A DNA stretch of 64,000 bases from Nissabacter sp. SGAir0207 (GTDB lineage Bacteria; Pseudomonadota; Gammaproteobacteria; Enterobacterales; Enterobacteriaceae), in the NCBI RefSeq assembly GCF_005491205.1, contig NZ_CP028035.1, positions 1,302,001 through 1,366,000 on the forward strand. The letters are read 5' to 3'. How positions within the stretch are numbered: position 1 is the stretch's first letter; each line of letters begins with the position of its first letter. Both the position numbers and the translations under genes were made by a program. Shown piece after piece: positions 7,818-16,987 of this stretch. The notes under the pieces were generated by a model that worked only from the letters and a program-made list of their open reading frames with translations, ran no database searches and was not told the origin of the DNA.

Positions 7818-8746
7818 CGCGGGGGCTGTTTGCTGCTGGCTTTGGTGATGTAGCGCGGGCGGTTCTTGGTTTCGATGTAGATGCGGCCGATGTACTCCCC
7901 CAGCACGCCGATGCCGATCAGCTGCACGCCGCCGAGGAACAGGATGGCCGCCATCAGGGAGGGGTAGCCCGGCACCGGGTTGCCCCAGATCAGCTTGTCA
8001 ATCACCATCCAGACGGCGTACAGCAGCGCCAGCGCCGCCACGCCCAATCCCAGGTAAGTCCAGATGCGCAGCGGCAGGGTGGAGAAGCTGGTGATCCCCT
8101 CCAGCGCCAGGTTCCACAGCTTCCAGCCATTGAATTTCGAGTCACCGGCGATGCGCTCGGCGCGGGCATACTCCACCACGTCCACCTTGCCGCCGACAAA
8201 GGAGAGGATCCCCTTCATAAACAGGTTGCGCTCCGGCAGGCGCAGGATGTTATCCACCACTTCCCGCGACATCAGCCGGAAATCGCCGACGTTCTCCTCA
8301 ATTTTCGGGCTGCTGATCTTGTTGTGCAACTTGTAGAACCACTCGGCGGTCTTGCGCTTGAGACGGCCATCGGTGGAGCGGTCGATGCGCTTGGCCAGCA
8401 CCATATCCGCCCCCTGCTGCCAGGCGTGGATCAGCTCCGGCACCACGGCGATCGGATCCTGGAGATCGACGTCGATCGGGATCACCGCCTCGCCGGTGGC
8501 GTGCTCCAGCCCGGCGAACAGCGCCGGTTCCTTGCCAAAGTTGCGGGTGAAGTTAATCAGTGTCACCAGCGGGTCAGCCAGCGCCAGCGCGGCGGCAATC
8601 TCTGCGGTACTGTCCTTGCTGCCGTCGTTGATAAAGATGATCTCAATCTGGTAGGCCTGCAACGGGGGATAATCGCGCACCGCGCGATAGAACAGCGGCA
8701 GGGCTGCCTCTTCATTAAATACCGGGACAACAAGGGAAATTTTCAT
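7814..8746 (-). CDS. gtrB: Bactoprenol glucosyltransferase GtrB-like (GT2 family)
   Basis: This 310-residue protein has an N-terminal GT-A fold glycosyltransferase family 2 domain ([27 protein letters not shown] near residue 40, IDVDLQDP near residue 93). Two C-terminal membrane helices follow (about 228-250 and 262-285) with the closing [18 protein letters not shown] typical of GtrB/ArnC/DPM-type enzymes. GtrB moves glucose from UDP-glucose to undecaprenyl phosphate on the cytoplasmic face, and GtrA then flips the lipid. The ATG overlaps the gtrA stop (8743-8746), so the two genes are translationally coupled. No serotype-specific gtrC follows. Confidence 0.88.
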   Translation of the reverse strand: MKISLVVPVFNEEAALPLFYRAVRDYPPLQAYQIEIIFINDGSKDSTAEIAAALALADPLVTLINFTRNFGKEPALFAGLEHATGEAVIPIDVDLQDPIAVVPELIHAWQQGADMVLAKRIDRSTDGRLKRKTAEWFYKLHNKISSPKIEENVGDFRLMSREVVDNILRLPERNLFMKGILSFVGGKVDVVEYARAERIAGDSKFNGWKLWNLALEGITSFSTLPLRIWTYLGLGVAALALLYAVWMVIDKLIWGNPVPGYPSLMAAILFLGGVQLIGIGVLGEYIGRIYIETKNRPRYITKASSKQPPR

Positions 8747-9111
8747 GATGCTTCCTTAGCCTTAAACACAAAAAATTTCGAGTAAAGGAAACCGACGATC
8801 AGACTGATCGCGGAGAAGGTGATCAGGGTAAACAGGGCGGGCAAGCCGCTGATCTCCGCCACCCAGCCGACAGTGACCGACAGCGCGCCCATGAACAGTA
8901 CGTAGAACATGTAGCGGATGGTGGTGGCGTCACTTTTGAACGTCACTTTCGCATTCACAAAGAAGGAGAAGGTCACCGCGACGCAGAAAGCGCCAAAGTT
9001 GGAGAGCGCCTGATCCGCGCCCGCGCCGTAGAACAGCAGGGCGAATGTGACCCAGTGAATCAGGGTGTTGATCACCCCCACCAGCGCATATTTGGTAAAC
9101 AGCTTTATCAT
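8743..9111 (-). CDS. gtrA: GtrA-like bactoprenol-glucose flippase
   Basis: This small integral membrane protein (122 residues from ATG 9111; an upstream start would add 13) has four hydrophobic helices and the GtrA-like signature [24 protein letters not shown] at its N-terminus and [10 protein letters not shown] in the middle. GtrA family proteins flip undecaprenyl-phosphate-linked sugars across the inner membrane. It is followed at once by gtrB with a 4-base overlap. ATG 9111 is chosen because family members start with a short basic stretch before KYALVG and an ACAGG lies upstream. Confidence 0.85.
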   Translation of the reverse strand: MIKLFTKYALVGVINTLIHWVTFALLFYGAGADQALSNFGAFCVAVTFSFFVNAKVTFKSDATTIRYMFYVLFMGALSVTVGWVAEISGLPALFTLITFSAISLIVGFLYSKFFVFKAKEAS

Positions 9112-9283
9112 CCTGAGTGACCTGTAATGAGCAAAACGCGAGTGTAGCACTAACCCAGAAAAGGATCAGTAAGTGTAAAAAGATGTAAAAGACTGAATTC
9201 CAAGGGCAAGCCAACCGGGGATGGGCACCCCGCGCCCGCTGGGCTACACTGGGCTACTTTACGGCTTAACCCACAGGCAAATT

Positions 9284-10348
9284 GTGCGTCTGGACAAGAA
9301 AATCTCACCCTTTGAGCATGTTATTTATCGCCACTACCGCATCATGCATGGCCTGCGCATCGCGCTGGCCTTTGTGCTGACCTTTTTGATTGTGCGCCTG
9401 CTGGCGATCCCCGAGGGCACCTGGCCGCTGATCACGCTGGTGGTGGTGATGGGGCCGATCTCCTTCTGGGGCAACGTGCTGCCGCGCGCGCTGCAACGCA
9501 TCGCGGGTACGGTGTTCGGCTCGCTCTCCGGGCTGGTGGCGCTCTGGCTGGAGATGTACTCGCTGCCGCTGATGCTGATCTGGTCGCTGCTGGTGATGTT
9601 CGCCTGCGGCTACCTGACGCTCGGCAAGCGCCCCTACATGGCGCTGCTGATTGGCATCACGCTGGCGGTGGTGTGCGGCGGCGCAACCGGCGACATCAAA
9701 ACTGCGCTCTGGCGCAGCGGCGACGTGATCTTCGGCTCCATTCTGGCGCTGCTGTTCACCAGCATCTACCCGCAGCGTGCCTTTATCCACTGGCGGTTGC
9801 AGATGGCGGAGGGGCTGACCCACCTCAATAAACTCTACGGCGCCTACCAGTCGCCCAACATGGTGGAGCGACCCCACCTGGAGGGGCGGTTGAAAGGGTT
9901 GCTGGCGCAGATTGTCAAACTGCGCGCGCTGATTGCCCCGGCCAGCAAGGAGACCGGCATCCAGAAGGAGGTATTCGAGGCGATCCAGACCCTCAGCCGC
10001 AATCTGGTCTGCACCCTGGAGCTGCTGGTGGACGCCTACTGGTCATCCCGCGAGAGCCACTTCCTGATGCTCAACGCCCGCACCCTGCGCAGCGCGCAGC
10101 TGCTGACCCTGCACTCAATGGAGACGCTGGCGGACATCCTGCGCAATGGCGATCCGCAGCGTGAGCGCGACTTCCCGCGCGAGATGGAAGAGATCGCCGA
10201 TGAGCTAAAATCGCTGCTGCACGGGGCCGGCGGCGGCCACACGCTGGAGCCGCCCATCTATGGCTACCTGTGGCTGAGCCTGGAGCTGACCAAACAGCTG
10301 AAAGAGCTGGGCGATCTGCTGACGCTGGCGATGCAGAAGTCCGCGTGA
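9284..10348 (+). CDS. yeeA: YeeA-like inner membrane protein (FUSC/aromatic acid exporter type)
   Basis: The protein (about 354 residues from GTG 9284) aligns by eye with E. coli YeeA from its start (RLDKKISPFEHVIYRHYRI against RADKSLSPFEIRVYRHYRI) to its end (PIYGYLWLSLELTKQLKEL). It has an N-terminal block of about six membrane helices with GTWPLITLVVVMGPISFWGN, then a cytoplasmic helical half. Related FUSC proteins are efflux components, but the substrate of YeeA is unknown. An upstream in-frame start at 9221 would add 21 residues; GTG 9284 is preferred because it lines up with E. coli. yeeX follows, as in E. coli. Confidence 0.85.
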   Translation: MRLDKKISPFEHVIYRHYRIMHGLRIALAFVLTFLIVRLLAIPEGTWPLITLVVVMGPISFWGNVLPRALQRIAGTVFGSLSGLVALWLEMYSLPLMLIWSLLVMFACGYLTLGKRPYMALLIGITLAVVCGGATGDIKTALWRSGDVIFGSILALLFTSIYPQRAFIHWRLQMAEGLTHLNKLYGAYQSPNMVERPHLEGRLKGLLAQIVKLRALIAPASKETGIQKEVFEAIQTLSRNLVCTLELLVDAYWSSRESHFLMLNARTLRSAQLLTLHSMETLADILRNGDPQRERDFPREMEEIADELKSLLHGAGGGHTLEPPIYGYLWLSLELTKQLKELGDLLTLAMQKSA

Positions 10349-10461
10349 GGGGCAGTGTTGTTTGCCGGGCAAAGGGGGTAAGATAGGACGATCAGGGCTA
10401 TCTCTGACCCCGGTGATAGGGTAGGGTGGTCAGCCGCGCGTCAGTGAATGAATTTGTGTAA

Positions 10462-10815
<354 letters not shown>

Positions 10816-10833
10816 CCCTCTCCCCGCTTCCTG

Positions 10834-10859
10834 ACCGGGCCTTTGCGCCCGGTTTTTTT
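10834..10859 (+). terminator. Rho-independent terminator after yeeX
   Basis: A 7-bp GC-rich stem (ACCGGGC with GCCCGGT) is followed by seven T, starting 18 bases after the yeeX stop. Confidence 0.92.
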
Positions 10860-11017
10860 ATGCCCCTCGTTCCCCTGCCGCCGTTTTTGGGACGGCTTAC
10901 CTACCGCGACGGCGAGCGGCCGCGTAAGGTAATTGGTCAGGGCCGTGCATCTCTGCCCCTCTGGGGCATCAGGCCAACGTCAAAATAAAAAAACGCGAAC
11001 GTTGATTGAGGATGATC

Positions 11018-12031
11018 ATGGGAAACGAGTTCCAACACTTTTCACTGGGCGATCTGCCGCTGCAACAGGGGGGCACGCTGCTTGGCGCCTCGCTGGCCTA
11101 CCAGACCTACGGCGAGCTGAACGCGGCGGGGGACAACGCCGTCCTGCTGCTGGGCCACTACTCACAGGGGCACTACTCCTTTGTGCCGCTGATTGGCGAG
11201 GAGCGGGTGCTCGATCCGCATCGCTACTTCATCGTGCTGGTCAATATGTTCGGCAACGGCCTCTCCAGTTCGCCGAGCAACAGCGTCAGCCAGCCCGGCC
11301 GCCGCTTTCCGCTGGTCAGCGTGGCGGACAACGTCCATGCCCAGCACCAGCTGCTGCACCGGCACCTGGGCGTCAAGCAGCTGGCGCTGGTGGCGGGCTG
11401 GTCGGTGGGGGCGATGCTTGCCTGGCACTGGGCGGCCGCCTACCCGGAGTGGGTGAAACGGCTGCTGGTGGTGTGCGGCGCGGCGCGTTGCAGCCCGCTC
11501 AGCCGGGTGTTCATTGATGGGATGCGCAATGCGCTGCTGACCGACAGCGCTTTCGCCAACGGTGACTACCTGATCCCGCCGCTGCGGGGTCTGGCCGCCT
11601 TTGGCCGCAGCTACGCTGGCTGGGCCTACTCGGCGGCCTTCTTCCGTGACGAGCTATTCCGGGGGATGGGCTATGAGAGCCTGGAGGCGCTGATGCGTGC
11701 GTGGGAGCGCAACCACCAGCAGCAGGATGCCAATGACCTGCTGACCCAGCTGGAGACCTGGCGCCACGCGGACATCAGCCATGACACCCGGCTCAGCGGC
11801 GATTTCGCCGCGCGTTTGCGGCGGATAAGCGCCGATGCCATCATTATGCCCTGCGATACCGATAACTATTTCACTATGGCGGAGGCGCGGATCGAGTGCG
11901 ATTTGCTGCCGCGCGGCGAGTTCCGGCCGCTGATCTCCCCCTATGGCCACTCCGCTGGCCTGCCGGGGCGCTTTGAGCAGGAGAGTGAGTTTATGGAGCG
12001 GGCGATGAAAGATCTGCTGCAACGCCCCTAA
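11018..12031 (+). CDS. MetX-like alpha/beta hydrolase (homoserine O-acetyltransferase family)
   Basis: This 337-residue alpha/beta-hydrolase fold protein has the nucleophile elbow GWSVG (near residue 130), a late aspartate in MPCDTDNYF and the catalytic histidine in PYGHSAG. It also has MetX-type text early on (SLAYQTYGELNA, NMFGNGLSSSPSN). MetX enzymes acylate homoserine, but Enterobacterales normally use the unrelated MetA, and the region lacks methionine genes. The acyl acceptor is therefore unknown. ATG 11018 is chosen for the TTGAGG six bases upstream; other starts lie at 11006 and 11012. It is monocistronic, preceding ada by 86 bases on the same strand. Confidence 0.75.
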   Translation: MGNEFQHFSLGDLPLQQGGTLLGASLAYQTYGELNAAGDNAVLLLGHYSQGHYSFVPLIGEERVLDPHRYFIVLVNMFGNGLSSSPSNSVSQPGRRFPLVSVADNVHAQHQLLHRHLGVKQLALVAGWSVGAMLAWHWAAAYPEWVKRLLVVCGAARCSPLSRVFIDGMRNALLTDSAFANGDYLIPPLRGLAAFGRSYAGWAYSAAFFRDELFRGMGYESLEALMRAWERNHQQQDANDLLTQLETWRHADISHDTRLSGDFAARLRRISADAIIMPCDTDNYFTMAEARIECDLLPRGEFRPLISPYGHSAGLPGRFEQESEFMERAMKDLLQRP

Positions 12032-12117
12032 ACTGGATTTGAGCGCAAGGGGCGGGAGGCCGCCGCGGCCCGGCTGGCGTAAGCTGGCGGGGTTTCCCTT
12101 ACCGCAGGAGAGTCAGC

Positions 12118-13206
12118 ATGAACACGCTTCCCATCACCGAAGACCCGCGCTGGGCGCAGCTGCTGGCGCGTGACCCGCAGGCGACGTTTGTCTATGCGGT
12201 GCGCACCACCGGCATCTACTGCCGCCCGGCCTGCCCGTCACGCCGGGCGCGGCCGGAGCATGTCACCTTTTTTGCCGACGCCGGAGCGGCGCAGGCCGCC
12301 GGGTATCGCCCCTGCCGCCGCTGTCGGCCAGAGGCGGAGAGCGAGCAGCAGCGCTGGGCGGCGCGCATCACCCACGCCTGCCGTCAGCTGGAGGAGGGCG
12401 ATCCACCGCCGACGCTGGCCCAGCTGGCCGCCGACGCCGGTGTGACGCCCTGGCACTTCCACCGCCGCTTCCGGGCGCTGACCGGCGTGACGCCGCGCGC
12501 CTATGCCGCCGCCCGCCGCGCCGAGCGGCTGCGCGACGGGTTGCCGCAGGCCGCCAGCGTCACCGAGGCGATCTACGCCGCGGGCTATGGCTCCAGCAGC
12601 CGCTTCTATGCCGCCAGCCCGGCGGCGCTCGGCATGGCACCGCAGCACTTCCGCCGTGGCGGGCAGGGGGAGCGCATCACCTTTGCCGTCGGCGAGTGCT
12701 CACTGGGGGCGCTGCTGGTAGCGCAGAGCGATCGCGGCCTCTGCGCCATCTTGCTGGACGCCTCGCCGGAGGCGCTGGTGCAGCAGTTGCAGGATCGCTT
12801 CCCACGTGCCGAACTGGCGGCGGCCGGGCCAGCGTTCGCGCAGGTGATGGCGCAGGTGGCCGGGCTGATGGACCAGCCGCAGGCCGGGCTGCCACTGCCG
12901 CTGGACATCCGTGGCACCCTGTTCCAACAACGGGTCTGGCAGGCGCTGTGCGCCATCCCGCCCGGCAGCACCGTCAGCTACCGCGCGCTGGCCACGCAGA
13001 TTGGGATGCCGTCGGCGGTGCGCGCCGTGGCGCTGGCCTGCGCCGCCAACCCGCTGGCGGTGGCAATTCCCTGCCACCGGGTGGTGCGGCAGGACGGGGC
13101 ACTCTCCGGCTATCGCTGGGGGGTAGAACGCAAACGGGCGCTGCTACAGCGGGAGGGCGCCCTTCATGATGAGGAGCAGGCAGAGGATGCAGGCGGATCT
13201 GTTTGA
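12118..13206 (+). CDS. ada: Bifunctional DNA repair methyltransferase and transcription activator Ada
   Basis: This 362-residue protein has the full Ada architecture. An N-terminal zinc domain carries Cys35, Cys39, Cys66 and Cys69 (GIYCRPACPSR, PCRRCRPEA). An AraC-type DNA-binding region spans about 80-180. A C-terminal O6-alkylguanine methyltransferase domain has PCHRVV with acceptor Cys319. Ada removes methyl groups from phosphotriesters and O6-methylguanine and, once methylated, activates ada-alkB. The operon structure is retained: alkB overlaps the end of ada. A GAGCGCAAGG element at 12041-12050 resembles an Ada box, but its position was judged only by eye. CAGGAG precedes ATG 12118. Confidence 0.95.
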   Translation: MNTLPITEDPRWAQLLARDPQATFVYAVRTTGIYCRPACPSRRARPEHVTFFADAGAAQAAGYRPCRRCRPEAESEQQRWAARITHACRQLEEGDPPPTLAQLAADAGVTPWHFHRRFRALTGVTPRAYAAARRAERLRDGLPQAASVTEAIYAAGYGSSSRFYAASPAALGMAPQHFRRGGQGERITFAVGECSLGALLVAQSDRGLCAILLDASPEALVQQLQDRFPRAELAAAGPAFAQVMAQVAGLMDQPQAGLPLPLDIRGTLFQQRVWQALCAIPPGSTVSYRALATQIGMPSAVRAVALACAANPLAVAIPCHRVVRQDGALSGYRWGVERKRALLQREGALHDEEQAEDAGGSV

Positions 13207-13837
13207 GCCATCCGGCGCGCCGTGGCACGAGCGCCTGTCGGCGGGCGCGGTGCTGTTGCACGGCTTTGCGCTGGAGGGGGAAGAGGCGCTGCTGGCGGCG
13301 CTGCGCACGGTGATCGCCGCCGCGCCATTTCGCAAGATGCTGACCCCCGGCGGGCGGCCGATGTCGGTCGCCACCACCAGTTGCGGGCCGCTGGGCTGGC
13401 TGAGCGATCGTCAGGGCTACCGCTATCAGGCGGGCGATCCGTTGCGCGGGCAGGCCCCCTGGCCGCCGATGCCGCCGGTGCTGGCCGATCTGGCGCAGCG
13501 GGCAGCGGCGGCAGCGGGCTACCCCGGCTTCAGCCCGGACTCCTGCCTGATCAACCGCTATGTGCCGGGGGCAAAAATGTCCCTGCATCAGGACAAGGAT
13601 GAGCAGGACTTCAGCCAGCCAATCGTCTCGCTCTCGCTGGGGCTGCCAGCCATTTTCCAGTTTGGCGGGCTGGCGCGCAGCGATCCGGCGCAACGTTACC
13701 CGCTGCTGCATGGCGACATGCTGGTGTGGGGCGGGGTGGATCGCCTGCGCTTTCACGGCATCCTGCCGATCCGCGAGGGGGTGCACCCGCGCATGGGGCC
13801 GCAGCGCATCAATCTCACTTTCCGGGTAGCGGGCTGA
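13187..13837 (+). CDS. alkB: DNA oxidative demethylase AlkB
   Basis: This Fe(II)/2-oxoglutarate dioxygenase of about 216 residues repairs 1-methyladenine and 3-methylcytosine. Visible elements are MLTPGGRPMSVATTSCGPLGW, the iron ligands in SLHQDKDE and in FHGILP, the SLGLPAIFQFGG strand and the 2-oxoglutarate-binding RINLTFRVAG near the end. ATG 13187 (MQADLFEPS) lines up with E. coli AlkB (MLDLFADAE); an ATG at 13166 would lengthen the overlap with ada. The gene starts 20 bases inside ada, so the two are translated together. Confidence 0.93.
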   Translation: MQADLFEPSGAPWHERLSAGAVLLHGFALEGEEALLAALRTVIAAAPFRKMLTPGGRPMSVATTSCGPLGWLSDRQGYRYQAGDPLRGQAPWPPMPPVLADLAQRAAAAAGYPGFSPDSCLINRYVPGAKMSLHQDKDEQDFSQPIVSLSLGLPAIFQFGGLARSDPAQRYPLLHGDMLVWGGVDRLRFHGILPIREGVHPRMGPQRINLTFRVAG

Positions 13838-13897
13838 CGGTTGCCGCATCATGCAGTATGCTGAACGTACCGTTACGCGACGACCGGGAGGTGATTG

Positions 13898-14359
13898 ATG
13901 ACAACCCTTGACCCCACCCTGCCACTCCGCATCCGGCCGCTGGCCAGCGCGGACTACCCGCACTGGCTGCCGCTGTGGGACGGCTACCTGTATGCCCGCC
14001 AGCGCAGCCTCAATGAAGCCATTACCCTGCTGACCTTCGAGCGGCTCTGCATCGGCGAGCGCCTTGCCGGGCTGGTGGCCGAAGCGCCGGACGGCACGCT
14101 GCTCGGCCTGGCGCACCTGGCCTTCCACCCCTCCACCTGGAGCGAGCAGGGCTGTGGCTATCTGGAGGATCTCTACGTCAGCGAGGCCGCGCGCCGCCGG
14201 GGCATCGCGCGCCAGCTGGTGGAAGCCGCCTGCCAGCTGGCGGATGAGAAACCCTGCCACTGCCTCTACTGGACCACCGACGAAACCAACACCGCCGCCC
14301 GCGCGCTCTATGACCAGCTCGGCGAACGCACCTCACTGCTGACCTACCGCCGCTGGTAA
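13898..14359 (+). CDS. GNAT family N-acetyltransferase
   Basis: This 153-residue cytoplasmic acetyltransferase has acetyl-CoA binding motif A as EDLYVSEAARRRGIARQLVEA (about residues 86-107) and a later YWTTDETNTAARALYDQLGE segment typical of GNAT motif B. ATG 13898 is preceded by GGGAGGTGATTG. It follows alkB by 60 bases on the same strand and may be read through from ada-alkB. The substrate cannot be inferred. Confidence 0.85.
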   Translation: MTTLDPTLPLRIRPLASADYPHWLPLWDGYLYARQRSLNEAITLLTFERLCIGERLAGLVAEAPDGTLLGLAHLAFHPSTWSEQGCGYLEDLYVSEAARRRGIARQLVEAACQLADEKPCHCLYWTTDETNTAARALYDQLGERTSLLTYRRW

Positions 14360-14698
14360 CAGCGGCAACATAAGTTTCGCTTATCCAATTTCTGGCTTTC
14401 CATCGGCTTTTCGTTAACTCAAGTGTGGCTAATGTTGTCATTTTGTATCGAAAAGTATTTTTGTGTAAATAAAAAAGCATCGATGTAACTTGCCGATTAC
14501 TCTTATCCCGTACCTTTCACTGGGATGTCACTCAACAACGCGGCCCGCCAACCGGCATGGCCCAGCCCCGACATCCGCACACATGGACAGTGTACAGCCT
14601 GACAATGTTTGGTTTTTCTGATGAATGTCTTCCCAGGTTAATGGGTAACCGGGTGGGCGGGAAAGCCCTGCCTGTCCCCCAACAGAGAGATACAAGCC
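14360..14698. other. Intergenic region upstream of the carbonic anhydrase operon
   Basis: These 339 bases contain an AT-rich stretch at about 14375-14510 that probably holds promoters. No terminator, RNA gene or coding frame is convincing. Confidence 0.5.
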
Positions 14699-15319
14699 GT
14701 GACGATATTGACCCCCTTGCTGGCCAAGAACCGTAGCTGGGCCTTAAGGCAGCAGCAGAACGATCCCCACTTTTTCCGCCACACCGCCCGCCCGCAACAG
14801 CCGCACTCCCTATGGATCGGCTGCTCTGACAGCCGGGTGCCAGCCGAGGTGCTGACCGGCTCCCAGCCCGGCGAACTCTTTGTCCACCGCAACATTGCCA
14901 ACATGGTGATGGAGGAGGATGACAACCTGATGAGCGTGTTGCAGTACGCGCTGGAGTACCTGAAGGTGACGGGCATTGTGCTGTGCGGCCACTACGGCTG
15001 CGGCGGCGTGCAGGCCGCCAGCGTCTTGCCGGAGATGCCGCTGGCGCAGGAGGAGAGCGCGCTGGCACGGCGGTTGCGCGTACTGCGCCGCTCGCTGTCG
15101 CCCGCGCTGGCACAGCCGCATGAGGATGATGACGCGCGCCTGAACGCGCTGGTCGAGGCGCACGTGCGCCGCCAGTTCGCCCACCTCACCGCCTGCTGGC
15201 CGGTGCGTCTCGCCTGGCAGCAGCAGCGGCCGCTGGAGGTCTATGGCTGCGTCTACGACCTGCACAGCGGGCACCTGAAGAAGCTGGTGGAGCAGCACAG
15301 CATGGAGGGGCCAGCATGA
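14699..15319 (+). CDS. Beta-class carbonic anhydrase
   Basis: This 206-residue protein has the beta-carbonic anhydrase zinc site: Cys and Asp in WIGCSDSRVPAE (near residue 42) and His-x-x-Cys in CGHYGCGG (near residue 100). It interconverts CO2 and bicarbonate in the cytoplasm. The start is GTG 14699 with AGAGAGA upstream. Its stop overlaps the start of the SulP transporter gene by 4 bases, a pairing seen in other bacteria and consistent with bicarbonate transport or supply. Confidence 0.92.
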   Translation: MTILTPLLAKNRSWALRQQQNDPHFFRHTARPQQPHSLWIGCSDSRVPAEVLTGSQPGELFVHRNIANMVMEEDDNLMSVLQYALEYLKVTGIVLCGHYGCGGVQAASVLPEMPLAQEESALARRLRVLRRSLSPALAQPHEDDDARLNALVEAHVRRQFAHLTACWPVRLAWQQQRPLEVYGCVYDLHSGHLKKLVEQHSMEGPA

Positions 15320-16758
15320 CGCTCTCAACCCTGCGCCATGACATCCCGGCTGGGGTGGTGGTGTTTCTGGTGGCACTGCCGCTCTGCCTCGGCATCGCTC
15401 AGGCCAGCGGCCTGCCGCCGTTCGTCGGCCTGCTGACTGGCGTGATTGGCGGGCTGGTGGTGACGCTGTTTAGCCCCTCGCGTTTTGCCGTCAGTGGCCC
15501 GGCCGCCGGGCTGGTGACCATCGTCACCGCCGCGATGGAGACCCTCGGCAGCTTCTCCACCCTGCTGCTGGCGCTGATCCTCGCGGGCTTCCTGCAAATC
15601 CTGCTGGGCGTGGCGCGCGCTGGCCGCTTTATCTCGCTGGTGCCGGGTTCGGTGATTCAGGGGATGCTAGTGGCCATCGGGCTGTTGCTGATTGTGCAAC
15701 AGATCCCGGTGGCGCTTGGCCTGCCAGAGGGGCAGGGCGACGGGCTGGTGATCTCGCCGGCGGCGGCGATCATCGCGCTGGTGGCGCTGCTGATCATGTG
15801 GCTCTGGACTACGCCGCCGCTCAAGCGCATCAGTTGGCTGACCTACGTGCCCGGCCCGCTGGTGGCGGTGCTGTGGGGCAGTCTGGCGGTGGTGTTCGGT
15901 GAGCGCCTGCTGCCGGAGGGGGCACTGCCACGCATCGCGCTGCCAGCCTTCACCAGCTTCGAGGCGCTGGCCGGGGAGCTGGTACGCCCCGACTGGCAGG
16001 CGTGGCGCAATCCGTCGGTCTACCTGATCGCGGTGACGCTGGCGCTGGTCGCCAGTCTGGAGACGCTGCTCAGCCAGGAGGCGTTGAAAAAGCTGAAGGA
16101 GCAGACGCCGCCGCCCTCGCCGGATAAAGAGATGCGCGCGCAGGGGATCGGTAACCTGTTGAGCGGCTTCCTTGGCGGCCTGCCGATTACTGCGGTGATC
16201 GTGCGCAGTTCGGTGAACGTCAACACCGGCGCGCGCAGCAAAATGTCCATCCTGCTGCATGGCGTGCTGCTGCTGATCTGCGGGCTGTTCTTTAGCGGGC
16301 TGCTGAACACCATCCCGCTGGCGGTACTGGCGGCGGTGCTGCTCTACACCGGCTACAAGCTGGCTTCACCGGCCATCTGGCTGGCGCAGTGGAAGCAGGG
16401 CTGGGCGCAGTATGTGCCGTTTGTCACCACCGTCGCGGGCATCATGCTACTGGGGATGCTGGCCGGGATTGGCGTCGGGCTGCTGGCGCAACTGCTGTGC
16501 AGCACCTACAAAAGCCACGCCAACGCGCTGCAACTCTCGCGCTATGACAACCACTACGTGGTGCGTTTCCAGCAGAACCTGACCTTCCTGCACAATCCAC
16601 GGCTGCACCGCCTGCTGGCGGAGATCCCGGATAACAGCGTGGTGATGGTGGATCGCGAAAACGCTGACTATATTGACCCGGATGTCAGGGCGCTGCTCAG
16701 CGAATTCCGCGAAAAGGCTGCCACGCGAAATATCACCCTCAATCGCTGGCCCGCCTGA
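15316..16758 (+). CDS. SulP family anion transporter (probable bicarbonate transporter)
   Basis: This 480-residue inner-membrane protein has about 10-12 hydrophobic segments and the SulP opening DIPAGVVVFLVALPLCLGIAQASGLPPFVGL. It continues with the family pattern FAVSGPAAGLVTIV and ends in a short cytoplasmic STAS-like region (about 410-480, VVMVDRENADYIDPDVRALL). The ATG overlaps the carbonic anhydrase gene by 4 bases, so the two are coupled. By analogy with BicA-type systems, bicarbonate is the likely substrate, though sulfate or other anions are possible. Confidence 0.88.
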   Translation: MTLSTLRHDIPAGVVVFLVALPLCLGIAQASGLPPFVGLLTGVIGGLVVTLFSPSRFAVSGPAAGLVTIVTAAMETLGSFSTLLLALILAGFLQILLGVARAGRFISLVPGSVIQGMLVAIGLLLIVQQIPVALGLPEGQGDGLVISPAAAIIALVALLIMWLWTTPPLKRISWLTYVPGPLVAVLWGSLAVVFGERLLPEGALPRIALPAFTSFEALAGELVRPDWQAWRNPSVYLIAVTLALVASLETLLSQEALKKLKEQTPPPSPDKEMRAQGIGNLLSGFLGGLPITAVIVRSSVNVNTGARSKMSILLHGVLLLICGLFFSGLLNTIPLAVLAAVLLYTGYKLASPAIWLAQWKQGWAQYVPFVTTVAGIMLLGMLAGIGVGLLAQLLCSTYKSHANALQLSRYDNHYVVRFQQNLTFLHNPRLHRLLAEIPDNSVVMVDRENADYIDPDVRALLSEFREKAATRNITLNRWPA

Positions 16759-16773
16759 CCGATATAAATACTT

Positions 16774-16796
16774 AGCCCGCAGCAGCGGGCTTTTTT
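16774..16796 (+). terminator. Rho-independent terminator after the SulP gene
   Basis: A 7-bp stem (AGCCCGC with GCGGGCT) with a four-base loop is followed by a T-run, beginning 15 bases after the stop codon. Confidence 0.93.
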
Positions 16797-16987
16797 ATTG
16801 GCAGGTGATTATTTCGCTGCGCAATGACTTTCCGGGCCACCTATTAAGATTATTTGAGCGATTGTGCGTACACGGTTATTTTGCCGCCCTCCGTTAGCGT
16901 ATAAAATGCCGTTATTATTTCCGATGAGCGCTGGCGGCCAGACAATTCTGGGAAAGCCGGTGTATTCGCGCAAGGATCGCAATCGCT

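Noticed and set aside
11006..12031. MetX-like gene starting at TTG 11006
   Set aside because: ATG 11018 has a well-spaced TTGAGG; the upstream start has none.
12974..14260. Long minus-strand frame (about 428 codons) opposite ada-alkB-acetyltransferase
   Set aside because: It runs antisense to three recognised genes and has shadow-type composition.
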